Below, piece by piece: positions 14,931 to 24,167 of a stretch of 64,000 bases of DNA. The position numbers and the translations under genes were made by a program. The stretch's first letter is position 1, and the number at the start of each line of letters is the position of its first letter. Source of the DNA: Propionispora vibrioides (GTDB taxonomy: Bacteria > Bacillota > Negativicutes > Propionisporales > Propionisporaceae); the NCBI RefSeq assembly GCF_900110485.1, contig NZ_FODY01000018.1, positions 1 through 64,000 of the forward strand, in the 5' to 3' direction. The notes under the pieces were generated by a model. It made no database searches, was not told the DNA's origin, and worked only from the letters and a program-made list of their open reading frames with translations.

Positions 14931-17588
14931 TTACGTCAAATAAATACTTATCATTTCCACAATATACGCAAACTCACTGTCGGGAATCTTAATTCCGAAT
15001 GCGTTTTCAACCACTTTATACTCCGTTTTTACAGTAAGGAATACTGCTTTCTTTTCTTTTTTCAAATCCTTTAATTTTACATAATCAAAAACTTCTTTAG
15101 AAATGATTCGCTCAATCATACTCATATTGTGAAACATAAACTTAATTTTCAAGCCTCGATCAGGAGCAATATCTAATTGCGCCAAAAGTGAAGTATACAC
15201 CTGATTGAGCAATTCATAAGCTTTTACGGGATTCAAAAAAGTCAGCACCCGTCCTAATAGCATCATCATTTTTTCATGATCATGATCAAAATAATCTCCT
15301 TGAACAATTTCCGATACATTTTTCTTATCATCCGCTGACTTTCCTTCATTCACAGAAGGCACACCTGCGCCTTCCCCTATGAAAACGCTTGTATTCTTAA
15401 CCTCCTCGACCAGTAATTCCAGTGTCATATTCGGCATCATCGACTTTCTGGCTGCCTCAATGACCATGGGTGTACTGACCATTTTAAGCGAACCGGTCGG
15501 AACCCCGGTTTGCTTAGTAACTGCTTCGGCAAACGCCGCCAGCGATCCCATATCTACTAAGAGGAATACCCCCTTAGAAGTCTGCAGTTCACGCACCAGT
15601 TCCACGGTCCTACGCAATGTATCATGTACCGTTTCCGTGAGGGGCATATCAATAGCTTTTACATGCTCAGTCCCTAAAAGCTTATTGGCCACACTGGCCA
15701 TGCTGCTTGCCGTCGTGTCCCCATGTGTGATAACAACCACATCAATATAGTGTTGTTTATCATTATTTTGCAATGCATAGAGAAACATGGCGATAAAAGC
15801 AGCTTCTTCCCCGGGTATTTCTATATTGAGTTTCTGTTCTAGCTTTTCTCTGATACTCACAGCCATCGCATATTCATCTTTTAGATTCACTTCGTCAATG
15901 GGCCGGAACGATCTATATACATACACGCCGGCCTTTATACGTTCGATAAGCGTTTCTATATGAAGTGCCAGGCTGTAAACAATCTTGGAATCAATAAAAA
16001 TATGCAGTGTTTCTGCAACTTCAATTAATATTTCCTTTACAGCACTTACTACCCGCTCTTGTACAATCTTAAATAATACAGAATTATTTTCATGATTCTT
16101 CTTATTAATATTTGCACATGGATATTTTGAGAAATATTCTTCAACCTGCTGATTGATACTCTTTTTTATATCAGTAATTGTTCTTCCTTCCTCAAAATAC
16201 TTCCGTGAATTGTCCAAAATACTTTCGTAAAAATCCTCTTCCGTCTTATAATCATCATGAAACAAAATTTTTCGGATTTGATTTTCTCCTTCCGGAGTTT
16301 CATCGTTAAAAGTCAGCTCTACCACCGCATTTAGATCAAAGTTCTGGACAAGTTCTTCCCGCTTTTGTTCCATAATGAAAACACCTTCAGCAAACCGGCT
16401 GGCCATGTGCGAAAGTTTGATATAAAACTTGTTTTTGTTTTCCGTAAGATAATCTACATAAGCATTGGCGCAAGTAATTTGAATATCATTTCTCAATTGC
16501 CCGATACTGCCTTTGCAATCATATAACAAAAATAACTTTAAAACTTCTGTCGATACAGTAACCGGAAGTTTTATTTTTTTTGACTCTTCAGTGAAAAACG
16601 AACAAATAAGCTGCATCCGCTCTTTCATCGGACGTTCTGCCAGGCCGGGCAATTTAATTACACAGGGGATTCTGCGCAAAAAGGTTGTCAATATTGACTT
16701 CTCCGGGCTTTCTGTTGTGGCCAGAATGAACAGGACATTCGCCTGATGCAAATTGTCAGACTCTCCCAATCTTCGGAATCGTCCCCGGTCCATTAGTGAA
16801 AATAACATTTCCTGCCCTTCCGGTGGCAGGCGATGAACCTCATCCAAAAATAAAATACCACCATTAGCTGCATCAATTAAGCCGCTTTTTTCTCTCTCGG
16901 CGCCGGTAAAAGCTCCTTTAACATGTCCAAATAAGTATGACAGTAACAATTGAGAATTACCGGTATAATCGGCACAATTAAAAATAATGTAAGGAGCGTT
17001 TTCCTTCAATTTACCTATTTCAACAGCATAACGATACATAAGTTCGGCAAATGTGGTTTTACCAACGCCGGTAGGTCCTATCAGAAAAGTATGCAGCCCG
17101 TTAGGAGGATAAATAATGGCTCCAATTGCTTGCTTTATTTGGTTCTTAAGGCTTGAATCCGCGCCAATCATCGTATTAAAAATCCGCTTGGCGGCTTCTG
17201 CCCTGCTTTCGCCATTGGAAAAAAACGGATCGACAGCAACACTTGGCTGAACGCATCGCTCATCCGTTCTTTTCAGACAGGACTCCATCAGTTCAAAAAA
17301 ACTTGTTCTGTCTTCAAAGACAGCTTGTGTAAAGCTCATACCAAAGCGATGTTCCAGGACATGCTTAGCAAAATACACGACCGGTTTACCGGCTACTTTA
17401 ATTACAGCCTGTTCGCCCACTAGACGGTTCAACTCCCTGCTAACATTAGCCCGGTCAATATGAAGCTCACCGGAAATACCAACAGTATGCATGCCATAAT
17501 CAAAAATATCTGCAGTCTCTATATTTTTCTCAGAATGTCTCTTCAGCAACTGATAAATGCGTTCTTTCCGGCTTGAACTCTTGTCCAT
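14931..17588 (-). CDS. levR: LevR-type sigma-54 activator with PTS regulation domains
   Basis: 885 residues: N-terminal winged helix (~1-75), AAA+ domain (~110-360) with Walker A GPTGVGKTTF, the sigma-54 contact loop GAFTGA and Walker B GGILFLDEVH, PRD1 (~440-550, SLALHIETLIERI), an EIIA-mannose-like domain (~560-700, DVVVITHGDTTASS) and PRD2 (C-terminal, FMFHNMSMIERI). ATG at 17588 follows GAGAGGATG; the in-frame ATG at 17612 is less well placed. It is divergent from a mannose-family PTS operon preceded by a textbook sigma-54 promoter. Phosphorylation of PRD/EIIA histidines by HPr and the EIIB should tune activity according to substrate flux. Confidence 0.93.
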   Translation of the reverse strand: MDKSSSRKERIYQLLKRHSEKNIETADIFDYGMHTVGISGELHIDRANVSRELNRLVGEQAVIKVAGKPVVYFAKHVLEHRFGMSFTQAVFEDRTSFFELMESCLKRTDERCVQPSVAVDPFFSNGESRAEAAKRIFNTMIGADSSLKNQIKQAIGAIIYPPNGLHTFLIGPTGVGKTTFAELMYRYAVEIGKLKENAPYIIFNCADYTGNSQLLLSYLFGHVKGAFTGAEREKSGLIDAANGGILFLDEVHRLPPEGQEMLFSLMDRGRFRRLGESDNLHQANVLFILATTESPEKSILTTFLRRIPCVIKLPGLAERPMKERMQLICSFFTEESKKIKLPVTVSTEVLKLFLLYDCKGSIGQLRNDIQITCANAYVDYLTENKNKFYIKLSHMASRFAEGVFIMEQKREELVQNFDLNAVVELTFNDETPEGENQIRKILFHDDYKTEEDFYESILDNSRKYFEEGRTITDIKKSINQQVEEYFSKYPCANINKKNHENNSVLFKIVQERVVSAVKEILIEVAETLHIFIDSKIVYSLALHIETLIERIKAGVYVYRSFRPIDEVNLKDEYAMAVSIREKLEQKLNIEIPGEEAAFIAMFLYALQNNDKQHYIDVVVITHGDTTASSMASVANKLLGTEHVKAIDMPLTETVHDTLRRTVELVRELQTSKGVFLLVDMGSLAAFAEAVTKQTGVPTGSLKMVSTPMVIEAARKSMMPNMTLELLVEEVKNTSVFIGEGAGVPSVNEGKSADDKKNVSEIVQGDYFDHDHEKMMMLLGRVLTFLNPVKAYELLNQVYTSLLAQLDIAPDRGLKIKFMFHNMSMIERIISKEVFDYVKLKDLKKEKKAVFLTVKTEYKVVENAFGIKIPDSEFAYIVEMISIYLT

Positions 17589-17649
17589 ATTTACATCCTC
17601 TCTCAATGACACAATTCATCTTCTATTATACTGCAAACAACACACTTCC

Positions 17650-17797
17650 GACACACATAAGACACAGTTCCTCTTGCAAAAAACTAAGCAGCACAAACTG
17701 CTTAACCCCCCCCTCCTATTCTGACACACATAGCTGCAATTATTAATAACAATCCCTGTTTTTTCCCACATTATCGGCATTTTGCTTGACACACATA
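17650..17797 (+). promoter_or_regulatory. Three GACACACATA direct repeats, probable LevR enhancer sites
   Basis: The ten-base word GACACACATA occurs at 17650-17659, 17723-17732 and 17788-17797, all in the same orientation within the levR-PTS intergenic region. Spacings of 73 and 65 bp are about seven and six helical turns. They lie upstream of the -24/-12 promoter at 17811, as enhancer-binding activator sites do. The factor is inferred to be LevR. Confidence 0.6.
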
Positions 17798-17810
17798 TCC
17801 AAATTTCAAT

Positions 17811-17827
17811 TTGGCATGCTACTTGCA
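17811..17827 (+). promoter_or_regulatory. Sigma-54 (-24/-12) promoter
   Basis: TTGGCATGCTACTTGCA fits the YTGGCAC-N5-TTGCW consensus, with GG and GC at the required spacing. It lies 73 bp before the EIIA start codon, and the neighbouring regulator carries the GAFTGA sigma-54 contact motif. Confidence 0.9.
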
Positions 17828-17899
17828 ATAAGAATAAGCAGCAACGTAATGAAATAACAAGAAATGATCATTGCGAGTGTCGATTCAGGAGGTGGAAAA

Positions 17900-18322
17900 A
17901 TGGTTGGAATATTAATTGCAACACACGGAAAACTTGCCGAAGGGCTTTTAGATGCCGCAGAGTTAATCATTGGAAAACAAAAAAAATGCAATATCTTAAG
18001 TGTATTGCACGGAGATGATATCAATGCCTTTGGTAAATCCATTTGCCAAAATGTCTTGGAATTGGATGACGGCGATGGAGTCCTGCTATTTACCGATTTG
18101 TTCTCTGCCAGCCCGGCTAATCAAGTGGCATTAAATTATCCGCAAATGAAAACCCACAAAATTAAAGCCATTACCGGCGTGAACTTGCCAATGCTATTAG
18201 AAGCTATCGGCAAAAGAATACTAAACGAAGATTTGGACAGCATGACGGAAGCCGCCATACTGGCAGCACATGGCGGCATCAAAGACTTGCTTGCTGAACT
18301 CAGCAAAAATAAAGCCGTGTAG
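17900..18322 (+). CDS. PTS mannose-family EIIA
   Basis: 140 residues. His9 in ILIATHGKLAEG is the phosphorylation site accepting phosphate from HPr. Start ATG at 17900 is preceded by AGGAGG; the open frame from 17864 includes untranslated leader. First gene of a five-gene operon (EIIA, EIIB, SDR, EIIC, EIID). Confidence 0.92.
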   Translation: MVGILIATHGKLAEGLLDAAELIIGKQKKCNILSVLHGDDINAFGKSICQNVLELDDGDGVLLFTDLFSASPANQVALNYPQMKTHKIKAITGVNLPMLLEAIGKRILNEDLDSMTEAAILAAHGGIKDLLAELSKNKAV

Positions 18323-18342
18323 GCAAAAGGAGAAAATTTGAA

Positions 18343-18819
18343 ATGGCAAAAATCGTTCTAGCCCGTATTGATGACCGACTAATTCACGGACAGGTGATGA
18401 CAGCCTGGCTGCAATTTGTCGGCGCTAACCATATTGTTATCATTGATGACGAAACAGCAGCCGATGAATTTCTCAAATCAGTTATTGCCATGGCTGTTCC
18501 CCGGGAAATTAAACTGGATATTTATCATTGTACGGAAGCCGCAGCAGCCATTCAGAAAATGAAGGATACTGAAAGAATTATGCTGCTTGCCAAAGTCCCG
18601 GAAAGTTTTTTAACGCTGTTAGAAACAGGACTGTCACTGCCCAAAATAGTCATTGGCGGTATGGGCGCCAATCCGGAACGCACGAAATTCTACAAAAACA
18701 TTTCTGCCTCGCCGCAGGAAAGAAAAACCTTTAAACAAATCATCACCCATGGCACGGAGCTGGTGATTCATATTATTCCTGACCAGCAGGCAGTTGGTGT
18801 GGAAGAATATTTAAAATAA
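18343..18819 (+). CDS. PTS mannose-family EIIB
   Basis: 158 residues. His15 in DDRLIHGQV is the phospho-acceptor that passes phosphate to the sugar. Sequence follows the sorbose/fructose EIIB type (VIDDETAADEF, IGGMGANPERTKFYKN). AAAGGAG ribosome site. It probably also phosphorylates LevR when substrate is absent. Confidence 0.92.
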   Translation: MAKIVLARIDDRLIHGQVMTAWLQFVGANHIVIIDDETAADEFLKSVIAMAVPREIKLDIYHCTEAAAAIQKMKDTERIMLLAKVPESFLTLLETGLSLPKIVIGGMGANPERTKFYKNISASPQERKTFKQIITHGTELVIHIIPDQQAVGVEEYLK

Positions 18820-18843
18820 AACTTAAAAGAAAGGAGACTCAGA

Positions 18844-19623
18844 ATGTTATTAGAAGGAAAATCGGTGGTCATAACCGGGGCCGGCAGCGGTCTTGGCGCA
18901 GCTGCAGCAAAAGCGTTTGCGCAAGAGGGAGCAGCTATTGCTGTGCTTGACCTTAATGAATCAGCCGCCGAACGTACCGCGGCAGAAATCATTGCCTGCG
19001 GAGGCAAAGCGATATATCAAAAAGTAGACGTTACCAGTAAAACCTCTGTTTGGGCTGCCGGCGATACCGCAGCAAATGAATTTGGCTGCATCGATATATG
19101 GCTGAACTGCGCTGGCATATCCAAAATACTGCCGTTTCTTGACTGCACAGAAGAAATTTGGGATTCAACATTAGCTGTTAATCTTAAAGGTGCATTTTTA
19201 TGTTGCCAAAATGCCGTAACACACATGCTTCAAAACAAGAATGGCGGAGTCATTATCAATCTATCTTCCCAATCCGGAAAAAAGGCAGGAGCTCAATATC
19301 AGGCCTATTGTGCAAGCAAATTTGGCGTTATTGGCTTAACACAATCCATTGCTTTGGAATTTGCCCGCAAGGGAATCCGTGCCAACGCTATTTGTCCGGG
19401 CGTAGTGCCAACCCCTATGTGGGATAAACAAGTCACCGACTATGCACGCAAACGTAATATGACTCCTGAGGAAGTCATGCCTTATTTCTGCAAGACTATT
19501 CCGCTCGGCCGTGTTTGCAGTTATAAAAATTTTACTGATATGGCATTATTTCTAGCCAGTGAGCAATCAGAATATATGACCGGCCAAGCCTTAAATCTGA
19601 CTGGCGGCAGTCTGCTATCTTAA
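18844..19623 (+). CDS. Short-chain dehydrogenase/reductase within the PTS operon
   Basis: 259 residues, classical SDR: cofactor motif TGAGSGLGAAAAKAF, NCAGI, catalytic Ser in NLSSQSG and YCASK (Tyr/Lys), C-terminal MTGQALNLTGG. Located between EIIB and EIIC, like the SorD hexitol-6-phosphate dehydrogenase of L-sorbose operons, so it probably reduces or oxidises the phosphorylated product of this PTS. The companion sorbose-1-phosphate reductase (SorE) is not present, so the substrate cannot be fixed. Confidence 0.85.
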   Translation: MLLEGKSVVITGAGSGLGAAAAKAFAQEGAAIAVLDLNESAAERTAAEIIACGGKAIYQKVDVTSKTSVWAAGDTAANEFGCIDIWLNCAGISKILPFLDCTEEIWDSTLAVNLKGAFLCCQNAVTHMLQNKNGGVIINLSSQSGKKAGAQYQAYCASKFGVIGLTQSIALEFARKGIRANAICPGVVPTPMWDKQVTDYARKRNMTPEEVMPYFCKTIPLGRVCSYKNFTDMALFLASEQSEYMTGQALNLTGGSLLS

Positions 19624-19687
19624 TAAACTGCAACTGTCTCCTAAGTAAGCTTTCACCTGCAAATTTTTAACGGGAGGATTATATAAC

Positions 19688-20449
19688 ATGTCGATAGATA
19701 TTGTTCAGGCCATATTGATTGGTGTCGTTTACTACCTGGGATTTAACGGAACCCCCTGGCTGACCAACCTGGGAGCCACTATTGCCAACAGACCTTTGAT
19801 TGCCGGTACGTTAGTAGGATTTATACTTGGTGATCCGGTAACCGGCTGCATTATCGGCGCAGCCATCAATTTACCCTATCTGGCTTATATCTCGGCAGGC
19901 GGTACTGTTCCGATGGATCCCGGCTTAGCCGGCACGATGGGAACCGCTTTAGCCATGGCCGCCGGCGCAACACCACAGGTAGCCGTGTCTTTAGCCGTTC
20001 CCATTGGACTACTGGGCACAATGTTGTTCACGCTGAGAATGACGGTGGATATCGCCTTTGTCCATATGGCTGATAAAGCCGCCGCCGAAGGAGATTATCG
20101 AAAAGTAAACTTTTTTAATGTCGTCCCGCCTCAATTATTTCTTGCCTTTATCACCATCGTGCCCGTAGCCCTAGGTGTATATTTTGGCGCAGATATCATG
20201 ACCCGGATGATTCAGTCGCTCAGCGGAACACCGCTTCATGTTCTTACAGTGATTGGCGGTGTATTGCCGGCTTTGGGCATTGCCATGAATTTGCGGGCAA
20301 TCGTCAACAAATATATCCTGCTGTTCTTCCTGATCGGCTTCATTCTTCAGGTGTATTTCCATGTTCCCATTATCACTATCTCCATTATTGGCTTCATCAT
20401 TGCCATACTTTACACAGAACTTTCCATGAAAGATCAGGAGGCGAGATAA
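19688..20449 (+). CDS. PTS mannose-family EIIC
   Basis: 253-residue integral membrane protein with 7-8 helices; LGFNGTPWLTNLG and GDPVTGCIIGAAINL are typical of the EIIC channel subunit. RBS GGGAGG. Pairs with EIID, whose start codon follows directly after its stop codon. Confidence 0.92.
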   Translation: MSIDIVQAILIGVVYYLGFNGTPWLTNLGATIANRPLIAGTLVGFILGDPVTGCIIGAAINLPYLAYISAGGTVPMDPGLAGTMGTALAMAAGATPQVAVSLAVPIGLLGTMLFTLRMTVDIAFVHMADKAAAEGDYRKVNFFNVVPPQLFLAFITIVPVALGVYFGADIMTRMIQSLSGTPLHVLTVIGGVLPALGIAMNLRAIVNKYILLFFLIGFILQVYFHVPIITISIIGFIIAILYTELSMKDQEAR

Positions 20450-21283
20450 ATGACCGGACAAGAAAAACCAGACCAAGCTTTGCTTAAAAAAAGTGATGTG
20501 GTAAAATCCTTCTGGTTATGGATGTTTTTCTATGTATCCAACTATAATTACGAACGGCTGATGGCTAATGGTTTTGTCCACGCTTTATCTCCCATTCTCA
20601 AAAAACTGTATGGTCATAACAAAGAAGAGTCAACGCTGGCCCTACAACGCCATCTGGCATTCTTCAATACCGAACCTCATTTTGGCAGCATTATTGGTGG
20701 AATTACCATTGCGCTGGAGGAACAACGGGCAAAAGGCAAACCAATCAGCGATCAAATGATAAATGGTCTAAAGACCGGCTTAATGGGACCGCTTGCCGGC
20801 ATAGGCGACACCCTATGGCAAGGCACCTTAACACCGATCCTCCTTTCCTTTGCGCTCAGCATCTCCTCGCAGGGAAATTTACTCGGAGTCGGCCTGTATA
20901 TTATCCTGATGCCGTTGATTATGTTCACAATCGCCTATAACCTGTGGATGAAAGGTTATTTTCTCGGCCGTGAGGGTCTTCAGAAAATCATGGCCGGCAA
21001 TATGATCCAAAAAGTAATGACCGTAGCACAAACCATGGGTGGCATCGTATTAGGAGGTCTTAGCGCCAGCTTCGTCACTCTGTCCACTCCGGTTTCTTTC
21101 CAACTCGGAGAATCAGTGCTAAAATTACAGGCCGATGTATTGGATAAATTGTTATTAGGCTTTTTACCCTTAGTAACGACATTATTCACTTTATATCTAT
21201 TGAACAAAAAAATGAAATCCACAACCGTTTTATGCATTATCACTATTCTGTCAGGGGTCGGAGCAGCATTCGGTATATTTTAA
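20450..21283 (+). CDS. PTS mannose-family EIID
   Basis: 277 residues. N-terminal soluble domain with NYERLMANGF, FFNTEPHFGSIIGGI and GPLAGIGDTLWQGTL, the EIID family signatures, then several membrane helices. It completes the permease; EI and HPr must be encoded elsewhere. Confidence 0.93.
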   Translation: MTGQEKPDQALLKKSDVVKSFWLWMFFYVSNYNYERLMANGFVHALSPILKKLYGHNKEESTLALQRHLAFFNTEPHFGSIIGGITIALEEQRAKGKPISDQMINGLKTGLMGPLAGIGDTLWQGTLTPILLSFALSISSQGNLLGVGLYIILMPLIMFTIAYNLWMKGYFLGREGLQKIMAGNMIQKVMTVAQTMGGIVLGGLSASFVTLSTPVSFQLGESVLKLQADVLDKLLLGFLPLVTTLFTLYLLNKKMKSTTVLCIITILSGVGAAFGIF

Positions 21284-21314
21284 GATCTAACGCACTCTGG
21301 GCACACCCCAAAGT

Positions 21315-21352
21315 AAAGCGCTTCAGTAGGCATCTCCCTACTGAAGCGCTTT
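21315..21352 (+). terminator. Intrinsic terminator of the PTS operon
   Basis: Perfect 16-bp arms AAAGCGCTTCAGTAGG and CCTACTGAAGCGCTTT with a 6-nt loop, followed by ATTG. Symmetric, so probably also serves the converging taurine operon. Confidence 0.85.
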
Positions 21353-21428
21353 ATTGCATGTATCTGTCGATTTCACTTAAAACCTAAAGTTGTTTTCACC
21401 AAAGCAGAACTCTTTTCCCTTGGAAAAG

Positions 21429-22247
21429 TTACACCTGATACGTTAACTCCTGCCGGTTAATTAGATTAAGGACTTCCTCGCGCAGCTCAAGGAACTGGTC
21501 CGAATACCGGGTGCGGTTGGAATTATCGCCGCTAATCTTATAGGTAAATTCCGTTTTAAGCTCCCGGAGGATTCGACCGGGCCGTTTGGACATGACGATG
21601 ACTCTGGTGCCCAAGGATAGCGCTTCGTCCACATCATGAGTAATAAACAAGATGGTGCATTTGGAATCCCACCAGATATTTCGTACCAATATCTGCATTT
21701 GTTCCCGGGTTAAGGCGTCCAAAGCGCCAAAGGGCTCATCCATCAATAGCACCCGTGGCTTGTTGACCAACGACCTGGCAATGGCAACGCGCTGTTTCAT
21801 GCCGCCGGACAACTCATAGGGCTTGCAATGGCGAAACTCCCTTAGTCCCACCTTATCTATATATTCCTCCGCCAGTCTGCGGCTCTCATGGACCGGGATG
21901 TTTCTCATTTTCAGGCCAAACATGACGTTTTCCATTACATTGAGCCATGGATACAGAGGGGGCTGCTGAAAAACCACCCCACGATGCCAGTCGGCTCCAT
22001 TGATCGGTTCGCCATCCATAACGGCCGTACCGGCAGTGGGCGATATAAAGCCGGCTATAATCTTCAAGAGAGTGCTTTTGCCGCAACCGGAAGGGCCCAG
22101 CAGGCAGACAAACTCTCCCTCCGTCAACGTAAGATCAATATGTTCCAGAGCATTGTCATCCTTATTCGAGTTATAGCTCAGTGACACATCTTTTAAAGCG
22201 ACTACTGCAGTTTTCTCTAGCCTGCCCTGACCGTCTACAGCCATCAT
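21429..22247 (-). CDS. tauB: Taurine/sulfonate-type ABC transporter ATPase
   Basis: 272 residues, importer-type ATPase: Walker A GPSGCGKST, LYPWLNVMENV, signature LSGGMKQRVAIAR, Walker B VLLMDEPFGALD, H-loop ITHDVDEAL. Nitrate/sulfonate/taurine (NitT/TauT) family. Last gene of a four-gene operon led by a taurine aminotransferase, which supports taurine as the substrate. Two adjacent ATGs follow GGAGG. Confidence 0.87.
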   Translation of the reverse strand: MMAVDGQGRLEKTAVVALKDVSLSYNSNKDDNALEHIDLTLTEGEFVCLLGPSGCGKSTLLKIIAGFISPTAGTAVMDGEPINGADWHRGVVFQQPPLYPWLNVMENVMFGLKMRNIPVHESRRLAEEYIDKVGLREFRHCKPYELSGGMKQRVAIARSLVNKPRVLLMDEPFGALDALTREQMQILVRNIWWDSKCTILFITHDVDEALSLGTRVIVMSKRPGRILRELKTEFTYKISGDNSNRTRYSDQFLELREEVLNLINRQELTYQV

Positions 22248-22274
22248 GTTGCCGTCAACCTCCTGTTTGCCCGC

Positions 22275-23321
22275 CTATTTTAAAGCGCCTTCAATATATG
22301 TAGCATTAATTCCCTGATCAAACGTCTCTTGTCCCGGCGCACTTTCAATGGCTTTTTGCTCAACCAGGAAATCAGCGGTTGCTTTTAAGATTTTAGCCAA
22401 ATCGCCTTTCTTGGCACTGGTCCCGAAATACTTATCGGAAAGCTGATCTTTCGCCGACAGCCAGATTAATTCCTTAGTCTGATTCAAGGCATCAGCCTTG
22501 TCAATATTGAGACCCTTAGCCAGGGCTTCGGCAGCCTCATCGGGATTGCTTTGATACAGGTCATGCGCTTTTTGCTGTACCTTGATGTATTTTGCCACAA
22601 TATCAGGATACTTTTGAGCAAACTCTTTGCTTACCACACCGACATCGGCTGTTACGATGCCTTTTTCGGCCAGCTTGCCGCTATCAGTCAGCGTTTTTCC
22701 ATCGGCCAGCAATTTGCCCAATACCGGGTTCCAGACATAAGCGGCGTCAATATCGCCCCGCTGCCAGGCAGCAAAGATATCAGGCGGCTGCATATCAAGA
22801 ATTTTCACTTCCGAAGGATTGACGCCTTCCAGCTTCAACGCATTAAGCAAACTGTAATGAGCCGTCGAACTAAACGGTACCGCTACCTTCTTGCCTTTTA
22901 AATCCTTAATGGAATTGATATTGGCACTATTTTTTACCGCCAGCGACTCGGCCGCACCAATGACATCATGAATCCAGAAAACCTCGTAGCCAACTCCTTT
23001 GGCAATCCCTACCGCTGCAGGCGTTGTGCCCACCAGGGCAATGTCGATGCTCTTCGACGCAAAGGCATTATTGACATCGCGACCGGAATCAAACTTTTTG
23101 AAGTTTACCTTCACACCCAGTTCACTTTCATACCAATTCTTCACTTTAGCGACAATTTCATCATTAGGAATATCCTGAAAGCCGATATTCACAACTTCCG
23201 GTTTCGCCGCCTCAGTGGCAGCCGTTTTGGTGTCCGGGCTCTTGCCGCAGCCGGTTAACTGCACTGCTAAAGCAAGAATAAGTCCGCTGGCCAGTAACAG
23301 CCTCTTTAATTTTTGTTTCAT
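22275..23321 (-). CDS. tauA: Taurine/sulfonate-type ABC substrate-binding lipoprotein
   Basis: 348 residues with a lipoprotein signal peptide (lipobox LTGC). The mature part follows the TauA/SsuA fold: VNIGFQDIPNDEIVAK, then ALVGTTPAAVGIAKG and PPDIFAAWQRGDIDAAYVWNPVLGKL. It captures the sulfonate in the periplasm. Ligand inferred from operon context. Confidence 0.87.
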   Translation of the reverse strand: MKQKLKRLLLASGLILALAVQLTGCGKSPDTKTAATEAAKPEVVNIGFQDIPNDEIVAKVKNWYESELGVKVNFKKFDSGRDVNNAFASKSIDIALVGTTPAAVGIAKGVGYEVFWIHDVIGAAESLAVKNSANINSIKDLKGKKVAVPFSSTAHYSLLNALKLEGVNPSEVKILDMQPPDIFAAWQRGDIDAAYVWNPVLGKLLADGKTLTDSGKLAEKGIVTADVGVVSKEFAQKYPDIVAKYIKVQQKAHDLYQSNPDEAAEALAKGLNIDKADALNQTKELIWLSAKDQLSDKYFGTSAKKGDLAKILKATADFLVEQKAIESAPGQETFDQGINATYIEGALK

Positions 23322-23342
23322 ACATAAATCCCCTCTTTTGTT

Positions 23343-24137
23343 TTATTCTTTACCTTTCCAAGGTATGACCTTGCTCTCAATAGTCCGGATCATTCCATCC
23401 AAAATAATACCGGTAATACCCATAATAAAAATGCCGACAAAAATGATATCGCTTCGCAAAAATTTGCTGGCATCAAGCACCATCCAGCCTATACCGGTCA
23501 CCGCCGCCACCATTTCCGCTGCCACCAGCGTGGTATAGGCAACCCCGATGGTTGTTCTCAGGCCGATGAATATATCCGGCAGGCACGCGGGAAAAACCAC
23601 ATGAAAGAAAATCTGCCTGCTGCTTGCACCAAGTGTATAGGCCCCGTCAATATAGTCTTTCTTTATCTTTTGCACGCCGGCCACGCAGGAAAGATAGACC
23701 GGGGCAAAACCAGCCAGGTATAACAGTGCTATTTTAGAGGAGTTCTCAATCCCCATCCATAGCACTAGCAGCGTATAATAGGCCAGCGGTGGCAACGGCC
23801 GGTAAAACTCAATCAGAGGATCGACAATGGCCCGCGCTTTGGAGTTATAGCCGCAAATCAGCCCCAGGGGGATCGCGGTAATAACGACTAATAAGAAGGA
23901 AGTGATTAAACGTACCAGACTATCACCCAAATGAACGAGCAAACTATTATCTTTATAACCACTCCGGGCAATTTCAAAGAAACTGGCCACCACTTTATAA
24001 GGTGAAGGAACAACAATATCGGAAACAAGCTTTAACTCGGTAAGAATATACCACAGCAGTAAAAGCAAAATCACCGTACTCGCTGTCAGCAGCCGTTCTA
24101 TCGTCACCTGCTTCCTGATAAAATAGGCAATATTCAT
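23343..24137 (-). CDS. tauC: Taurine/sulfonate-type ABC permease
   Basis: 264 residues, six membrane helices, with the EAA loop of NitT/TauT permeases (DGAYTLGASSRQIFFHVVFPACLPDI). Start ATG at 24137 has AGGAGG upstream. Sits between the aminotransferase and binding-protein genes. Confidence 0.88.
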   Translation of the reverse strand: MNIAYFIRKQVTIERLLTASTVILLLLLWYILTELKLVSDIVVPSPYKVVASFFEIARSGYKDNSLLVHLGDSLVRLITSFLLVVITAIPLGLICGYNSKARAIVDPLIEFYRPLPPLAYYTLLVLWMGIENSSKIALLYLAGFAPVYLSCVAGVQKIKKDYIDGAYTLGASSRQIFFHVVFPACLPDIFIGLRTTIGVAYTTLVAAEMVAAVTGIGWMVLDASKFLRSDIIFVGIFIMGITGIILDGMIRTIESKVIPWKGKE

Positions 24138-24167
24138 AGTAACCTCCTTCCCCTACGGCAGCAGAAC

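Noticed and set aside
17650-17797. GACACACATA repeats as a short CRISPR-like array
   Set aside because: Only ten bases repeat, with unequal 63- and 55-bp gaps and no cas genes; enhancer sites before a sigma-54 promoter explain them better.
17864-21283. Assignment of the mannose-family PTS to levan/fructose on the basis of LevR
   Set aside because: The embedded SDR and absence of levanase make fructose unproven; substrate left open.
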